A program made the position numbers and the translations under genes. The notes beneath the pieces were generated by a model. That model ran no database searches. It was not told the origin of the DNA and saw nothing but the letters and a program-made list of their open reading frames with translations. This document shows positions 49,508 through 58,179 of a stretch of DNA of 64,000 nucleotides, piece by piece (the first letter of the stretch is position 1; every line of letters starts with the position of its first letter). This DNA is from JARIHD01 sp035758825 (lineage in GTDB: Bacteria > Patescibacteriota > Saccharimonadia > Saccharimonadales > UBA4665): assembly GCA_035758825.1 (NCBI GenBank), contig DASTWA010000008.1, positions 279,437 to 343,436 of the forward strand, read 5' to 3'.

Positions 49508-52357
49508 CTAGGCGGCGCGGCGACGCTTGCGTATCTTCGAAAGTATAGTCAAGGCAACAATAATTGCGACCGATACGAGCGGCGTAAATGCAGCGGCGCC
49601 GGCCATGCCAAGACCAAATGCCGCGGCAGCAGTCAGGAAGAGCCATATCAGACAGGCCGAACGGCTAATGTGCAATCGCAGGAATTCAGCGCCAAGATAG
49701 TAATATGGGAACACCACGATCACCAAGAAGGTGCTCGAAAGCAGGCCGCAGATAAGGACGACTGTCAAACCTTCCCAGAACGGACTGGTTACCGCCAGCG
49801 GGATAAGCGACACGACAGCAGTCAAGCTGGTTGCAAGGAGCGGACGGAACCGTTCGCCAAGAGCTTCGACGGCGGCTTCGACGGCCGGTGTCCCAGCGCG
49901 CCGCAACTGGTTGGCGTAATCGGTCAGCAGGATGGTGTTTTTGAGGCTCAACCCGATTAAGGCAAAGAAGCCGAGCATTGCAAAGAAGCTAAATGCATTA
50001 TTGGTGAGGTACAAACCGAGCGTAATACCGAACAGACTAAACGGAATAGCCATAAAGATAAGCAGCGGTTGGGCCAGCGAACGGAACTGGATGGCCAGCA
50101 ACAGATAGATTACAAACAGCAGGACCGGGAATGCCAGCGCCAGCGTCTTGAATGAATCCTGGTTCTCGTCTTCTTGGCCGAAGTCGTACTTCAGGACATT
50201 CTTGTCGAGGCCGTAGGATCCGATCTTTGAGGCCGAAAATTCCTTGTTGACGGCATCCTTGGCCAGTGTGACCAACGTTGTAGTGTCGTCGGCGTTAAAG
50301 CCGGCCTTAACCTCTACAAAAAGTTTGCCGTCAGCCCGAGTAAAGGTGCCGGGATCAGATATGGTAATGTTGGTGACGTCAGCTTTGGTGCCGTTAACGC
50401 GCTCCAGTTTTTTGTCTTCCAGAAAGCCCTTGATGTCCTTGGCGAGCTCCATGGCCTTGTCGCGATCAGTGGTTTCGATGCGGACAGCAAACGCCGAAGC
50501 CGGAGGGCCCACATCCTCTTGTGTGACTTTGGCTTGGGCGCCCTGCAGTTTCTTTAGCCCTTTTTCGACCCGTTCTACAAGTTGCGGCGCAGTTACATCA
50601 CGTTCGTCGTACGGAATAATGTCGACATATAGCGACCCGGATTGAGCGCTCCCCGATGCATAATACGAAGCCTGGACAAAATTACTGCCGAGTTCTTTGG
50701 CGACGATCTTGTCGGCCTTTCCGGCAATCGCCTCGGCCTGCTCAGTCGTAGAGCCGGGCTGGAACGACAGATTCACGACAAGCCCGTTGCTATCTTTGCT
50801 TGCAGGGAAGATATTGAATGTAACCTCCTTGAAGATAATCATAGCGGCCACAATAAATGAGGTGCCTATAACGATTGCAATAATGCCCACACCAAAAAGC
50901 TTCTTACGGGAATGGCGGGCCCAAAGCATAGGCTTGCCAATAAACTGGGCGATCTTAGCCTCGACGCTGGCTGCTGGCTCATGGACATTCTTGGCACCCA
51001 TCTGGTTCTTGCCCAACAAAAGATAGCGCGCAAAAAGCGGGATAAATACCAGCGCTACTGTCAGACTGACCAACAGGCTGCTAATGACGGTTACCGGGAT
51101 GGCACGGATAAATCCGCCCAGGATCCCGCCGACAAACAGCAATGGCGCAAAGCTCAAAGCGGCAGTAAGGGTCGCGGCGACCATAGCACGGCTGACTTTG
51201 CGCGTGGCAACGTGCACCGTTTCGCGGGCGTCTTTGCGGCGACGGCGTTGGGCGTCCAAAGCTTCGACCATAATGATCGTGTCGTCGACAATAAGTCCCA
51301 GACAGAGGATGAGCGAGAACAATGTGATCGTGTTAAGCGAGTAGCCGACCAGGAATAAAATACCGAGCGTAACAGCCAGCACGGTCAGCATCGAGATGAC
51401 CGTAATTATCGATGCGCGAATGGCGATTACCAGCGATCCGATAAGCAGCACAGCCAGCAAGCCTTCGAGGAGTGCGCGCTGCAATTCTGAAATCTGGACT
51501 TTGATGTCCGGTGCGTAGCTTGCGCTAACATGCGCGACAACATCGGTACCGAAGTTCTTGTTGTTGTATTCGTCAACGGCGGCACGGATCTTGTCATCGA
51601 GATCAATAACGTCGGTACCCTTGGTCTGGGTGATGCCGACAGCAACAGAGTCATAAAAGACGTTCTTACCATCTTTGCGCTCACCGTAACGGTCAAATTT
51701 TTGCTGGCTGGTGATGGCCTCGCCAGTCACTGGGTCTGAGCCCTCGATAAAGGTATCGATAACAGATACGTCTTTGATGCCTTCGATCTTGCGGTCTTTC
51801 AGGTATTGGGCAAGCTTTTTGCCTTCTATGACCAACTGCTGCTGAGAGATACTGGCATTCTTGCTGTAAACCGACACAATGGCGTCATCACCGCGCTCTG
51901 TAAAGCCGATCTTTGGTGCAATGAACTCCATGGTTGCCCGCTGTGGGACTCTTCCGGCTTGCTTGATGTCTGACTCAAGCTCCTTGCTGGTTTTATTGAC
52001 ATCGGTGCCTTCTTTGTATTCGACAACCACGTCGTAGGAGGTGCCTTGGGCGTGCGACTGGACACTCTTGACGCTGTCGTTTTTTAGGACGACGTCTGTA
52101 ATCGGCTTGACTACGTCGGCATCAACTTTTTGCGGGTTATTGGCGATGTACGATCCGCCTATGACAGAGTACGGAATATTGACACTCGGAAAGCCCTCAC
52201 GCTTCAGGAATACCGTGTAGCTAAACAGACCGAAAATCGTCAGGCACAGCCACAAGATGGCGGCGGTACGTGAACGGTCAAAAATAAATAGGCTGAATCG
52301 GGGGAGCAAACGGTCCTGGCCGTCGTCCTTATAGACTTTTTTTAGAGGTTTTTTCAC
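49508..52357 (-). CDS. RND-family efflux transporter permease
   Basis: 949 residues with the AcrB/HAE1-like layout: one helix near residue 30, a large exterior loop, helices 2-6 (about 300-450), helix 7 (about 490), second loop, helices 8-12 (about 770-940). ILCLGLIVDDTIIMVEALDA carries the paired aspartates of proton relay helix 4, and GFFALIGLSLKNTILLTDYA is the matching motif of helix 10. No periplasmic adaptor or outer-membrane channel gene is adjacent, as expected for a monoderm. The substrate is unknown. Confidence 0.92.
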   Translation of the reverse strand: MKKPLKKVYKDDGQDRLLPRFSLFIFDRSRTAAILWLCLTIFGLFSYTVFLKREGFPSVNIPYSVIGGSYIANNPQKVDADVVKPITDVVLKNDSVKSVQSHAQGTSYDVVVEYKEGTDVNKTSKELESDIKQAGRVPQRATMEFIAPKIGFTERGDDAIVSVYSKNASISQQQLVIEGKKLAQYLKDRKIEGIKDVSVIDTFIEGSDPVTGEAITSQQKFDRYGERKDGKNVFYDSVAVGITQTKGTDVIDLDDKIRAAVDEYNNKNFGTDVVAHVSASYAPDIKVQISELQRALLEGLLAVLLIGSLVIAIRASIITVISMLTVLAVTLGILFLVGYSLNTITLFSLILCLGLIVDDTIIMVEALDAQRRRRKDARETVHVATRKVSRAMVAATLTAALSFAPLLFVGGILGGFIRAIPVTVISSLLVSLTVALVFIPLFARYLLLGKNQMGAKNVHEPAASVEAKIAQFIGKPMLWARHSRKKLFGVGIIAIVIGTSFIVAAMIIFKEVTFNIFPASKDSNGLVVNLSFQPGSTTEQAEAIAGKADKIVAKELGSNFVQASYYASGSAQSGSLYVDIIPYDERDVTAPQLVERVEKGLKKLQGAQAKVTQEDVGPPASAFAVRIETTDRDKAMELAKDIKGFLEDKKLERVNGTKADVTNITISDPGTFTRADGKLFVEVKAGFNADDTTTLVTLAKDAVNKEFSASKIGSYGLDKNVLKYDFGQEDENQDSFKTLALAFPVLLFVIYLLLAIQFRSLAQPLLIFMAIPFSLFGITLGLYLTNNAFSFFAMLGFFALIGLSLKNTILLTDYANQLRRAGTPAVEAAVEALGERFRPLLATSLTAVVSLIPLAVTSPFWEGLTVVLICGLLSSTFLVIVVFPYYYLGAEFLRLHISRSACLIWLFLTAAAAFGLGMAGAAAFTPLVSVAIIVALTILSKIRKRRRAA

Positions 52358-52434
52358 TGTTTTTCATCCAATTACCTACAAATAGTAGCAGCACGAGCCC
52401 CCATCTGCAAAATAGTTGAGCACATAAACTAAAT

Positions 52435-52464
52435 AGACCAGGCATCGTTGGGGACACCTGGTCT
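52435..52464 (-). terminator. Terminator hairpin after the DEAD-box helicase gene
   Basis: AGACCAGG and CCTGGTCT pair across a 14-base loop; on the minus strand the hairpin is followed by ATTTAGTTTA. It lies 22 bases after the helicase stop codon and before the RND gene. Confidence 0.55.
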
Positions 52465-52485
52465 TTAGACTTGCTTCGGTATTGT

Positions 52486-53715
52486 CTAGTACGATTCGGT
52501 CACGAAGGTATAGGCGTAACCGATGCGGCCGGCTCGGCCGGCTCGGCCGATGCGGTGCACGTAGTCTTCGTAGCTCTGCGGCTGCGAATAATTGACGACG
52601 TGGGTGATGTCAGCGACATCGATACCACGGGCTGCAACGTCGGTAGCCACCAGAACGGTAATTTCGTTCTTCTTAAAACGGTTCAGCGCGCGCATACGCT
52701 GCCCCTGGGTCTTGCCGCCATGAATGGCGTCAGCCTTAAAGCCGCGGGCGATAAGCTCATCGTTCAGGCGCTCGACGCTGCGCTGGGTCTCGTCAAAGAC
52801 GATGACTTTGGCGACTTCTTCCTTAATAAGAAGGTTGTGCAGCTGCTCAATCTTGTCACGGCCGGTTTCGTAGCAAATGATATCCTGGTGGACATTATCG
52901 CTGGTGTTGCCGGTCTTGACCGATATGGTGATCGGGTCATTCGAGAACGTCCGGATGAGGTCGGCGACCTTGCCGTCAAGAGTTGCCGAGAAGAAGAATG
53001 ACTGGCGGTCCTGCTGTAGTTCGCCCAAAATAGTACGGACGTCATTTACGAATCCCATGTCGAGCATGCGGTCGACTTCGTCCAGCACGGCCACGTTAAA
53101 GTCCGAGAGGTCCAAAGAACCGCGCTGCATATGGTCCATAATGCGGCCGGGCGTACCGATCACGACTTGCGGGTTGGCGCGGAGGTCACGGAGCTGGATG
53201 CCCATGGCCGAACCGCCGATGAGCAATGCGCCGTACAGGCCGCTCGCCTTGCCGATCGCCTTCATTTCGACTTCGATCTGCTGGGCCAGCTCGCGGGTTG
53301 GCGCGATAATTAATGCCCGGTCGGACTTGCTTTCGATAAGGCGGTGCAATACCGGCACGGCAAACGCGACTGTCTTACCGGTGCCCGTGTTGGCAACGCC
53401 AATGACATCCCGGCCTTCAAGCCCGTGAGGGATTGACTGGTCCTGGATGGGTGACGGGCTGGTAAAACCCTTAGCGGCAATGTTGCGCTTAATAAGTTCG
53501 TGGGCCTTAAAGTCATCGAAGGTATGGGCTGCTTCGTAAGCAGCTTCTTCGACGGGCCGTGCGGCCTTTACAAAACGTGACGGATGGATGTAGTCCTTTT
53601 TGGGGCCGCGCTTATTGGAGCGACCAGGGCGGCCACCATAAGAGCGCCTATTTCCGCCGCCATGAAAAGCGTTAGAAGTAGAAGACCTCCGGGAGGTTCG
53701 GGTAGTAAAAGGCAT
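52486..53715 (-). CDS. DEAD-box-family RNA helicase with a DEVD box
   Basis: 409 residues. A basic Gly/Arg/Ser-rich N terminus (about 1-60) precedes the helicase core: Q motif FTSPSPIQDQSIPHGLEGRD, motif I NTGTGKT, Ia PTRELAQQ, II LDEVDRMLDMGF (DEVD instead of DEAD), III SATL, V TDVAARGID and VI HRIGRAGRAGR. It likely remodels rRNA or mRNA. Motif II with Val in the third position is a rare but tolerated variant. No C-terminal RNA-binding extension is present. Confidence 0.94.
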   Translation of the reverse strand: MPFTTRTSRRSSTSNAFHGGGNRRSYGGRPGRSNKRGPKKDYIHPSRFVKAARPVEEAAYEAAHTFDDFKAHELIKRNIAAKGFTSPSPIQDQSIPHGLEGRDVIGVANTGTGKTVAFAVPVLHRLIESKSDRALIIAPTRELAQQIEVEMKAIGKASGLYGALLIGGSAMGIQLRDLRANPQVVIGTPGRIMDHMQRGSLDLSDFNVAVLDEVDRMLDMGFVNDVRTILGELQQDRQSFFFSATLDGKVADLIRTFSNDPITISVKTGNTSDNVHQDIICYETGRDKIEQLHNLLIKEEVAKVIVFDETQRSVERLNDELIARGFKADAIHGGKTQGQRMRALNRFKKNEITVLVATDVAARGIDVADITHVVNYSQPQSYEDYVHRIGRAGRAGRIGYAYTFVTESY

Positions 53716-53856
53716 AAAAAAGAATCCTTGCTGTTTATAGTGTTATTACTCTGATTGTCCCTATGAAACCAAAGTAATACGTACCTAACAAACTCGGATT
53801 CATCAAAACAATTCTATTAACTTTAGCAGAATGTTTATTAAATGTCAATAATTATT

Positions 53857-54254
53857 TGGTGGAGCTGGCGGGTACCGCCCCCGCGTCCATCGGTTTATCT
53901 GATTAGTCTATCCTACAGGCGTAGGCTGTTTAAAAATGTCGGCTACATGCGGCTAAACAGCCAAAACGCATATAGTCCAAGGCCTAGTCTTTACAAACAC
54001 TATGGCCAGAAGTGCTTGTGCGATCAGATGAATATAAACGCACTGGTACTATCTGATGTCGTTCCAGACGCCGTTGCTAATGATAATTAGGCAACTGTTG
54101 CGCGAGCTGGTGCGAATGAGAAGTTACCCCATGCAGCAACCAACTGCTTCTTGATGTCGTTTTTGGCATCTATAGAAAGGTTTGCCTATAACGCTGACAA
54201 GCGACCTGCTGATCTAACCGATAAAGTCCAACGTCGAGCTTAAAATTCAGCCCC
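53857..54254 (-). ncRNA. ssrA: tmRNA (SsrA)
   Basis: 398 nt. The 5' end GGGGCTG pairs with CAGCTCC before an encoded CCA. The tag frame runs from a GCC resume codon at 54167 to TAA at 54087-54089 and encodes 26 residues, beginning AKNDIKKQ and ending APARATVA; the context TAGAT before GCC resembles the TAGTC of E. coli. The T-arm stem GCGGG/CCCGC is intact, but its loop reads GGCGGTA instead of a TTCRANY loop. tmRNA rescues stalled ribosomes with SmpB, which is not encoded in this window. Confidence 0.95.
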
Positions 54255-54301
54255 ACATGCTCTGCCCCAACGGGCATCAAGACTATTATACCATAAACGG
54301 A

Positions 54302-54790
54302 TTACTTTTGGCTATCATAAATCGTTTCGATGGCAAAAGCACGGTCGCAGGCGATGACCTTTCCGGGGGCGCAACATTCTTCGTGGATGCGGCGGAGCAT
54401 GTCCACGAGCAGCCCGCGCTCCTTTTGGTTTAGCGCATCGAGCGTGGAATCTTGGTATTGGCTAAGCAGCTCCTGGGCGGCCAGGGCTACCTTGGCTCCC
54501 TTTGCCGTGGGACGGGCTAGATGCTTGCGGCGTTCTGTTGGGTCGACCTGCGAGGTCAGCATGGCCTTTTCGTGCAGTAGCTTCACCTGCCGGCTAATGC
54601 TGGCTTCGGTCTGTCCCAGGCTATTCGCAATCTGCTTTTGCGTCGTATTGGGTTCCCACTGAAGCATCATAAGAATTTTGTACTGCGACAGGCCCACGCC
54701 CAGCCGCTCCTGCAGTATCTGGTCGGACTGGCGCTGCATAACACTGGCGACGTGTTGCAAGAGGTAACTTGGATCGTGGGTGGGCTGCAT
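54302..54790 (-). CDS. MarR-family transcriptional regulator
   Basis: 162 residues with the MarR winged HTH: GVGLSQYKILMMLQWEPNTT, KQIANSLGQTEASISRQVKL and the wing DPTERRKHLARPTAKGAKVA. Two adjacent cysteines occur near the C terminus (HEECCAP), which could be redox-sensitive. The gene lies 16 bases after the 294-residue membrane protein gene and may be read with it. The ligand is unknown. Confidence 0.92.
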   Translation of the reverse strand: MQPTHDPSYLLQHVASVMQRQSDQILQERLGVGLSQYKILMMLQWEPNTTQKQIANSLGQTEASISRQVKLLHEKAMLTSQVDPTERRKHLARPTAKGAKVALAAQELLSQYQDSTLDALNQKERGLLVDMLRRIHEECCAPGKVIACDRAFAIETIYDSQK

Positions 54791-54806
54791 GATATTCAGG
54801 CGAGAA

Positions 54807-55691
54807 TTAGTACTTCTCGATGGACTTTACAAAGGCCGTCAGCTCGTTGCGGTCGGCAACGGGCACTAAGGCAGTGGGGCTATCGATGTGAGCCTTGGGC
54901 GAAGCCACTTTATCGTTAAATTTGGCGTAGTAGGTCGCCATAGCGTTACGGTAGACCTCGCCGCCGAACGCCTGGTAGCCCTCAACGCACACACCGTCGG
55001 TCAGAAGGTTGTCGACGTGCTCCTGCAATAGGTACTGGTCGGGGACGACTTCAAGGCCGCGGACTGCACTGGTAATATTGACGCCCGTCCCTTCGGTGAC
55101 CCATTTAGCCGAAAAGCCGCTGGTATCCGGGAAAGACTGCGTAGCCGGATCCGAGCAGGTCCCGTCGCGGGCTACATCGGTCGACCAGTCGTCGCTGACC
55201 AATCCCAGGTTAATCTGGCTTTTGTCGGCAAAGCTCAAACGAACTCGCGTACCACTATCTGACGGGTCAAATTTGGCATCGGTAAGTTTGACATCACCCC
55301 AAGTCTTTGGGTAACAGAAGCGGATATCGAGGTCTTCGTTCTGGTAACGGCGGAGCTTGGAACTGCACTCGCTCGCAGTGCCGGTGTTTGTGTCGTTCTG
55401 GCTGCTATTGTTGGTGCTGGGATTGTTGGTCGATCCCTTGTTGTCTTTGTCGGCGGGCAGCAGGGCTATCAGGCCAAAAATAATCACACATAACAACAAA
55501 ACCCCGCTGATAATCCATGGCAAAAACCTTGCAGGACCCCCTGACGACCCGCCTCCCTTAGGCTTGACAGGCTGCACTGGCCGCCCGGGGTCGGCCTGGA
55601 GGGGATTGCCGTAGTCGAATGGCTGCGGCGCCTCGCCCATCAGGTTGCGATTGGCGGGCTGCTGTTCTTTGTCTTGGTCTTCGGGGTACAT
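54807..55691 (-). CDS. Hypothetical single-pass membrane protein
   Basis: 294 residues: a cytoplasmic Pro/Gln/Gly-rich N terminus (about 1-55), one helix (about 56-78, FLPWIISGVLLLCVIIFGLI), a Ser/Thr/Asn linker, and an extracytoplasmic domain of ~180 residues beginning CSSKLRRYQNEDLDIRFCYP. Four cysteines could give two disulfides. The domain pattern (YxNxxLxIxFCYPxxWG) resembles PsbP-like/DUF1795 folds often seen in Patescibacteria surface proteins. GAGGAAG precedes the ATG. Confidence 0.65.
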   Translation of the reverse strand: MYPEDQDKEQQPANRNLMGEAPQPFDYGNPLQADPGRPVQPVKPKGGGSSGGPARFLPWIISGVLLLCVIIFGLIALLPADKDNKGSTNNPSTNNSSQNDTNTGTASECSSKLRRYQNEDLDIRFCYPKTWGDVKLTDAKFDPSDSGTRVRLSFADKSQINLGLVSDDWSTDVARDGTCSDPATQSFPDTSGFSAKWVTEGTGVNITSAVRGLEVVPDQYLLQEHVDNLLTDGVCVEGYQAFGGEVYRNAMATYYAKFNDKVASPKAHIDSPTALVPVADRNELTAFVKSIEKY

Positions 55692-55721
55692 ATGCTTCCT
55701 CTATTTTACTCTAGTTTAGCA

Positions 55722-56501
55722 TTAGGCTAACGCCTTATACAGGCTATACCAGTCGTCGAGCGACAAGTTTTGCGCGCGGACGGTCGGCTTGAGGCCGGCC
55801 CTGGTGATGAGCACCTCGGTATCGTCCCGGCTGAGGTGCAAGCCACCGCTCAATGAGTTAAGCAGCGTCTTGCGGCGCTGGGCAAAACCGGCCTTTACCA
55901 GCCTGAAGAAGGCTTTGGTATCGACGTCAAACAACGGTTTCCCGCGGAAGGTGAGTTTGAGGATTTGTGAATCCACTTTTGGCGGCGGCGTAAAGAGTTC
56001 GGCCTTTACCACCGGGCCCAGGCTGGCTTCGCAATAAAACTGCACGCTGACGCTCAGCAGGCTCATATCGCCGGGTTTGGCACACACGCGCTGGGCGACT
56101 TCTTTTTGGATAAGAATAGCCGCCTGGCTAAAGTGGTTCGGACTTTCGCACAAGACCCTCAGGAGGTTGCTGGTCAGGTAGTATGGGATGTTGGCTACCA
56201 CCTTGTAGCCTGCCGGCAAGCTGGTCAGGTCAAACCGGAGGATATCCTGATTTACCACTGTTAAATTATCTGCCGGCACCCTGAGCGGCAGTTCACGGGC
56301 CAGGTCGGCGTCAAACTCAACGGCCACTACCTGCTTGGCGCCATTCACTAACTCTTCGGTCAGCGTGCCAGGGCCGGGGCCGATTTCGAGGACAGTGTCG
56401 TCCAGGCCGATATCGGCGGCATCGAGCATGGCGTCCAGGCTCAGGGGGTCATCGAGCCAATGCTGGCCAAGCGATTTTTTGGTGTTGGGGAGCTGGTTCA
56501 T
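55722..56501 (-). CDS. rsmA: 16S rRNA (adenine1518/1519-N6)-dimethyltransferase RsmA
   Basis: 259 residues. The SAM-binding motif VLEIGPGPGTLTEELV starts at about residue 38, the target-base motif NIPYYLTS at about 104, and the N-terminal KKSLGQHWL is typical (usually KxxGQxFL). It dimethylates two adenines at the 3' end of 16S rRNA. It begins one base after the stop of the Rpf-like gene, repeating the rpfB-ksgA order known from Actinobacteria. Confidence 0.95.
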   Translation of the reverse strand: MNQLPNTKKSLGQHWLDDPLSLDAMLDAADIGLDDTVLEIGPGPGTLTEELVNGAKQVVAVEFDADLARELPLRVPADNLTVVNQDILRFDLTSLPAGYKVVANIPYYLTSNLLRVLCESPNHFSQAAILIQKEVAQRVCAKPGDMSLLSVSVQFYCEASLGPVVKAELFTPPPKVDSQILKLTFRGKPLFDVDTKAFFRLVKAGFAQRRKTLLNSLSGGLHLSRDDTEVLITRAGLKPTVRAQNLSLDDWYSLYKALA

Positions 56502-57749
56502 CTACCACCATCCCTTCGCTTTTTTAAAGTTGTAAGCCTCTTGCCACGATCCGTATCTTCCGATCGCATAACTGTGGAAGTACTTCATCTGGCAAACTGC
56601 ATCGGTACGCCAAGCAGGACAGGCTGCGGCCAGCTTAGACCCGGGACATGCTTGCCCTAAACCGGCACAACCCCTTGAGTTTAGGGCCGCAGGATTCCAT
56701 CGTGACTCGTGTTCAATGACATAGTCAGCATATACGAAGCTGGACTGGGAGATCCCTGCAGCCGCCATCACGGCCGTCTTGCTCTTTGCGATATCAAAAT
56801 AGGTACCCCGCGCTACAACCTGCTTAACTGGCTCGCGGGCGATTACTTCCTGAATTTTTGTCCGTGAAGTTTCTTGACCGTTTTGTAATTCTACTTGGTA
56901 CGTCACCAACCGCTGTCCAGGCGCACCCTGCTGACGGACGACCGTCACCCCGAACGTAAGGCTGTTATCATCAATGGTTTCTACGGGAGCGGGAATATCC
57001 TCAGCAATAGTTCGGATTTCCGTTCCTTTACGAACCAGAAAAACCTGCACTGCAGAACTCAGCGTGGTCTTTACGCTCGGCTGTACTGTATCCCCTTCTC
57101 CTATTTTTATTTTCTTCTCCTCAAGAAGTTCACCAACAGTCTTGGCATGGGTACGCATTGTCACCGGAGTACCGTACAGGTTGACACTTATAGGCGCCGC
57201 CCTGTCGATAACTACTCTCTCGCCTATGGAGCTTTCGGCCAAAAAATTCTCTGTCGGCAGTAGCTCTAGTTTATCTTCAGGGTAAACTTGTACGCCAGCC
57301 TGTTTGACAATGCTCCTTGGCGTAGCGGCCGCACTATACGTAAATGTCTTTTTGGCACCGTCTACAATAGTCACCGGCACGGCACGATAGATATTAACCC
57401 TGAAGTTGTCGCCTACGATTTCGGCATCTTTTGCCGGTTCCACGACGTCACCAGTATTAAGCTTAATGTCGAGCCTGTTCAGCAACTCTCCAACCGTCTT
57501 GGCACGTGTCGGGATGGTTTGTTCCTGTTCGTCATAATTCAAGACAACTACGTTAGAATCGTTTACCTTTAGCGTTGGGCTACCTTTTGAAGTCAGGATG
57601 TATGCCACTCCTACAACTGCGGCCAGCACCATAAAGGTCACGAACGGGATGCTGAACATCGGTTTTTTGGCTACGCGCTTAACGGTCTGGACGTGCCTTC
57701 GACCGGCTGCTCCATAACTCTTTTTGATCGTCTGTAGTCGTCTACGCAT
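56502..57749 (-). CDS. Rpf-like cell-wall protein (DUF348 repeats, G5 domain, lysozyme-like domain)
   Basis: 415 residues with one N-terminal membrane helix (about 32-53) after a basic segment. Three DUF348-type repeats follow (about 65-245; for example RAKTVGELLNRLDIKLNTGD, THAKTVGELLEEKKIKIGEG), then a G5-like domain (about 250-320, QVELQNGQETSRTKIQEVIA). A C-terminal lysozyme/transglycosylase-like domain begins YVIEHESRWNPAALNSRGCA with a likely catalytic Glu in IEHES; it ends YGSWQEAYNFKKAKGWW. RpfB of mycobacteria has the same domain order and the same neighbour (rsmA). It probably remodels peptidoglycan during growth restart. Confidence 0.88.
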   Translation of the reverse strand: MRRRLQTIKKSYGAAGRRHVQTVKRVAKKPMFSIPFVTFMVLAAVVGVAYILTSKGSPTLKVNDSNVVVLNYDEQEQTIPTRAKTVGELLNRLDIKLNTGDVVEPAKDAEIVGDNFRVNIYRAVPVTIVDGAKKTFTYSAAATPRSIVKQAGVQVYPEDKLELLPTENFLAESSIGERVVIDRAAPISVNLYGTPVTMRTHAKTVGELLEEKKIKIGEGDTVQPSVKTTLSSAVQVFLVRKGTEIRTIAEDIPAPVETIDDNSLTFGVTVVRQQGAPGQRLVTYQVELQNGQETSRTKIQEVIAREPVKQVVARGTYFDIAKSKTAVMAAAGISQSSFVYADYVIEHESRWNPAALNSRGCAGLGQACPGSKLAAACPAWRTDAVCQMKYFHSYAIGRYGSWQEAYNFKKAKGWW

Positions 57750-57902
57750 AACACACGGAGGCCAGGGAGATCAGGTAAGCCCGACCTATCCTTATGAGCC
57801 GCTTCTATTGTAGCAACCCCGCGTTGAGCGCCCAAATCCGCAATAAAAGCACTGCCTAAATAATCTTGCTATTTTAGGTAACTTGGGTTACTATTCGCCT
57901 CT

Positions 57903-58133
57903 ATGTTTGCACTAGGTTTTCCTGAACTAATCATTATCATTTTTGGCTTGGCCGTAATCGGCTTTGAGCTTGCAATGCTGATTCATATTGTCAAAGACAA
58001 ACGGACCGGCCTTGGCAAAAAGACCTTATGGATTGTTTCTATCCTGGTTTTCCAGGTTTTTGCGGCAGCCTACTATTACCTTACCGAGTACAGGCGCCGC
58101 CCCGACACCCACACCGCCGAAATGATAGCGTAG
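57903..58133 (+). CDS. Small two-helix membrane protein (PLDc_N-like)
   Basis: 76 residues with two membrane helices (about 7-29 and 41-60) joined by the basic turn KDKRTGLGKK, and the ending FAAAYYYLTEYRR, which is the layout of the phospholipase-D N-terminal (PLDc_N) domain found alone in many small proteins. A terminator follows at once. Function unknown. Confidence 0.7.
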   Translation: MFALGFPELIIIIFGLAVIGFELAMLIHIVKDKRTGLGKKTLWIVSILVFQVFAAAYYYLTEYRRRPDTHTAEMIA

Positions 58134-58134
58134 C

Positions 58135-58162
58135 AAAAGGCCCCGGAGTTCCGGAGCCTTTT
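58135..58162. terminator. Bidirectional terminator between convergent genes
   Basis: AAAAGGC/GCCTTTT flank a CCGGA/TCCGG inner stem; both strands give a GC stem followed by T residues. It serves the small plus-strand membrane gene and pcrA. Confidence 0.8.
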
Positions 58163-58179
58163 AGCGTGGGTTTGTCCGC

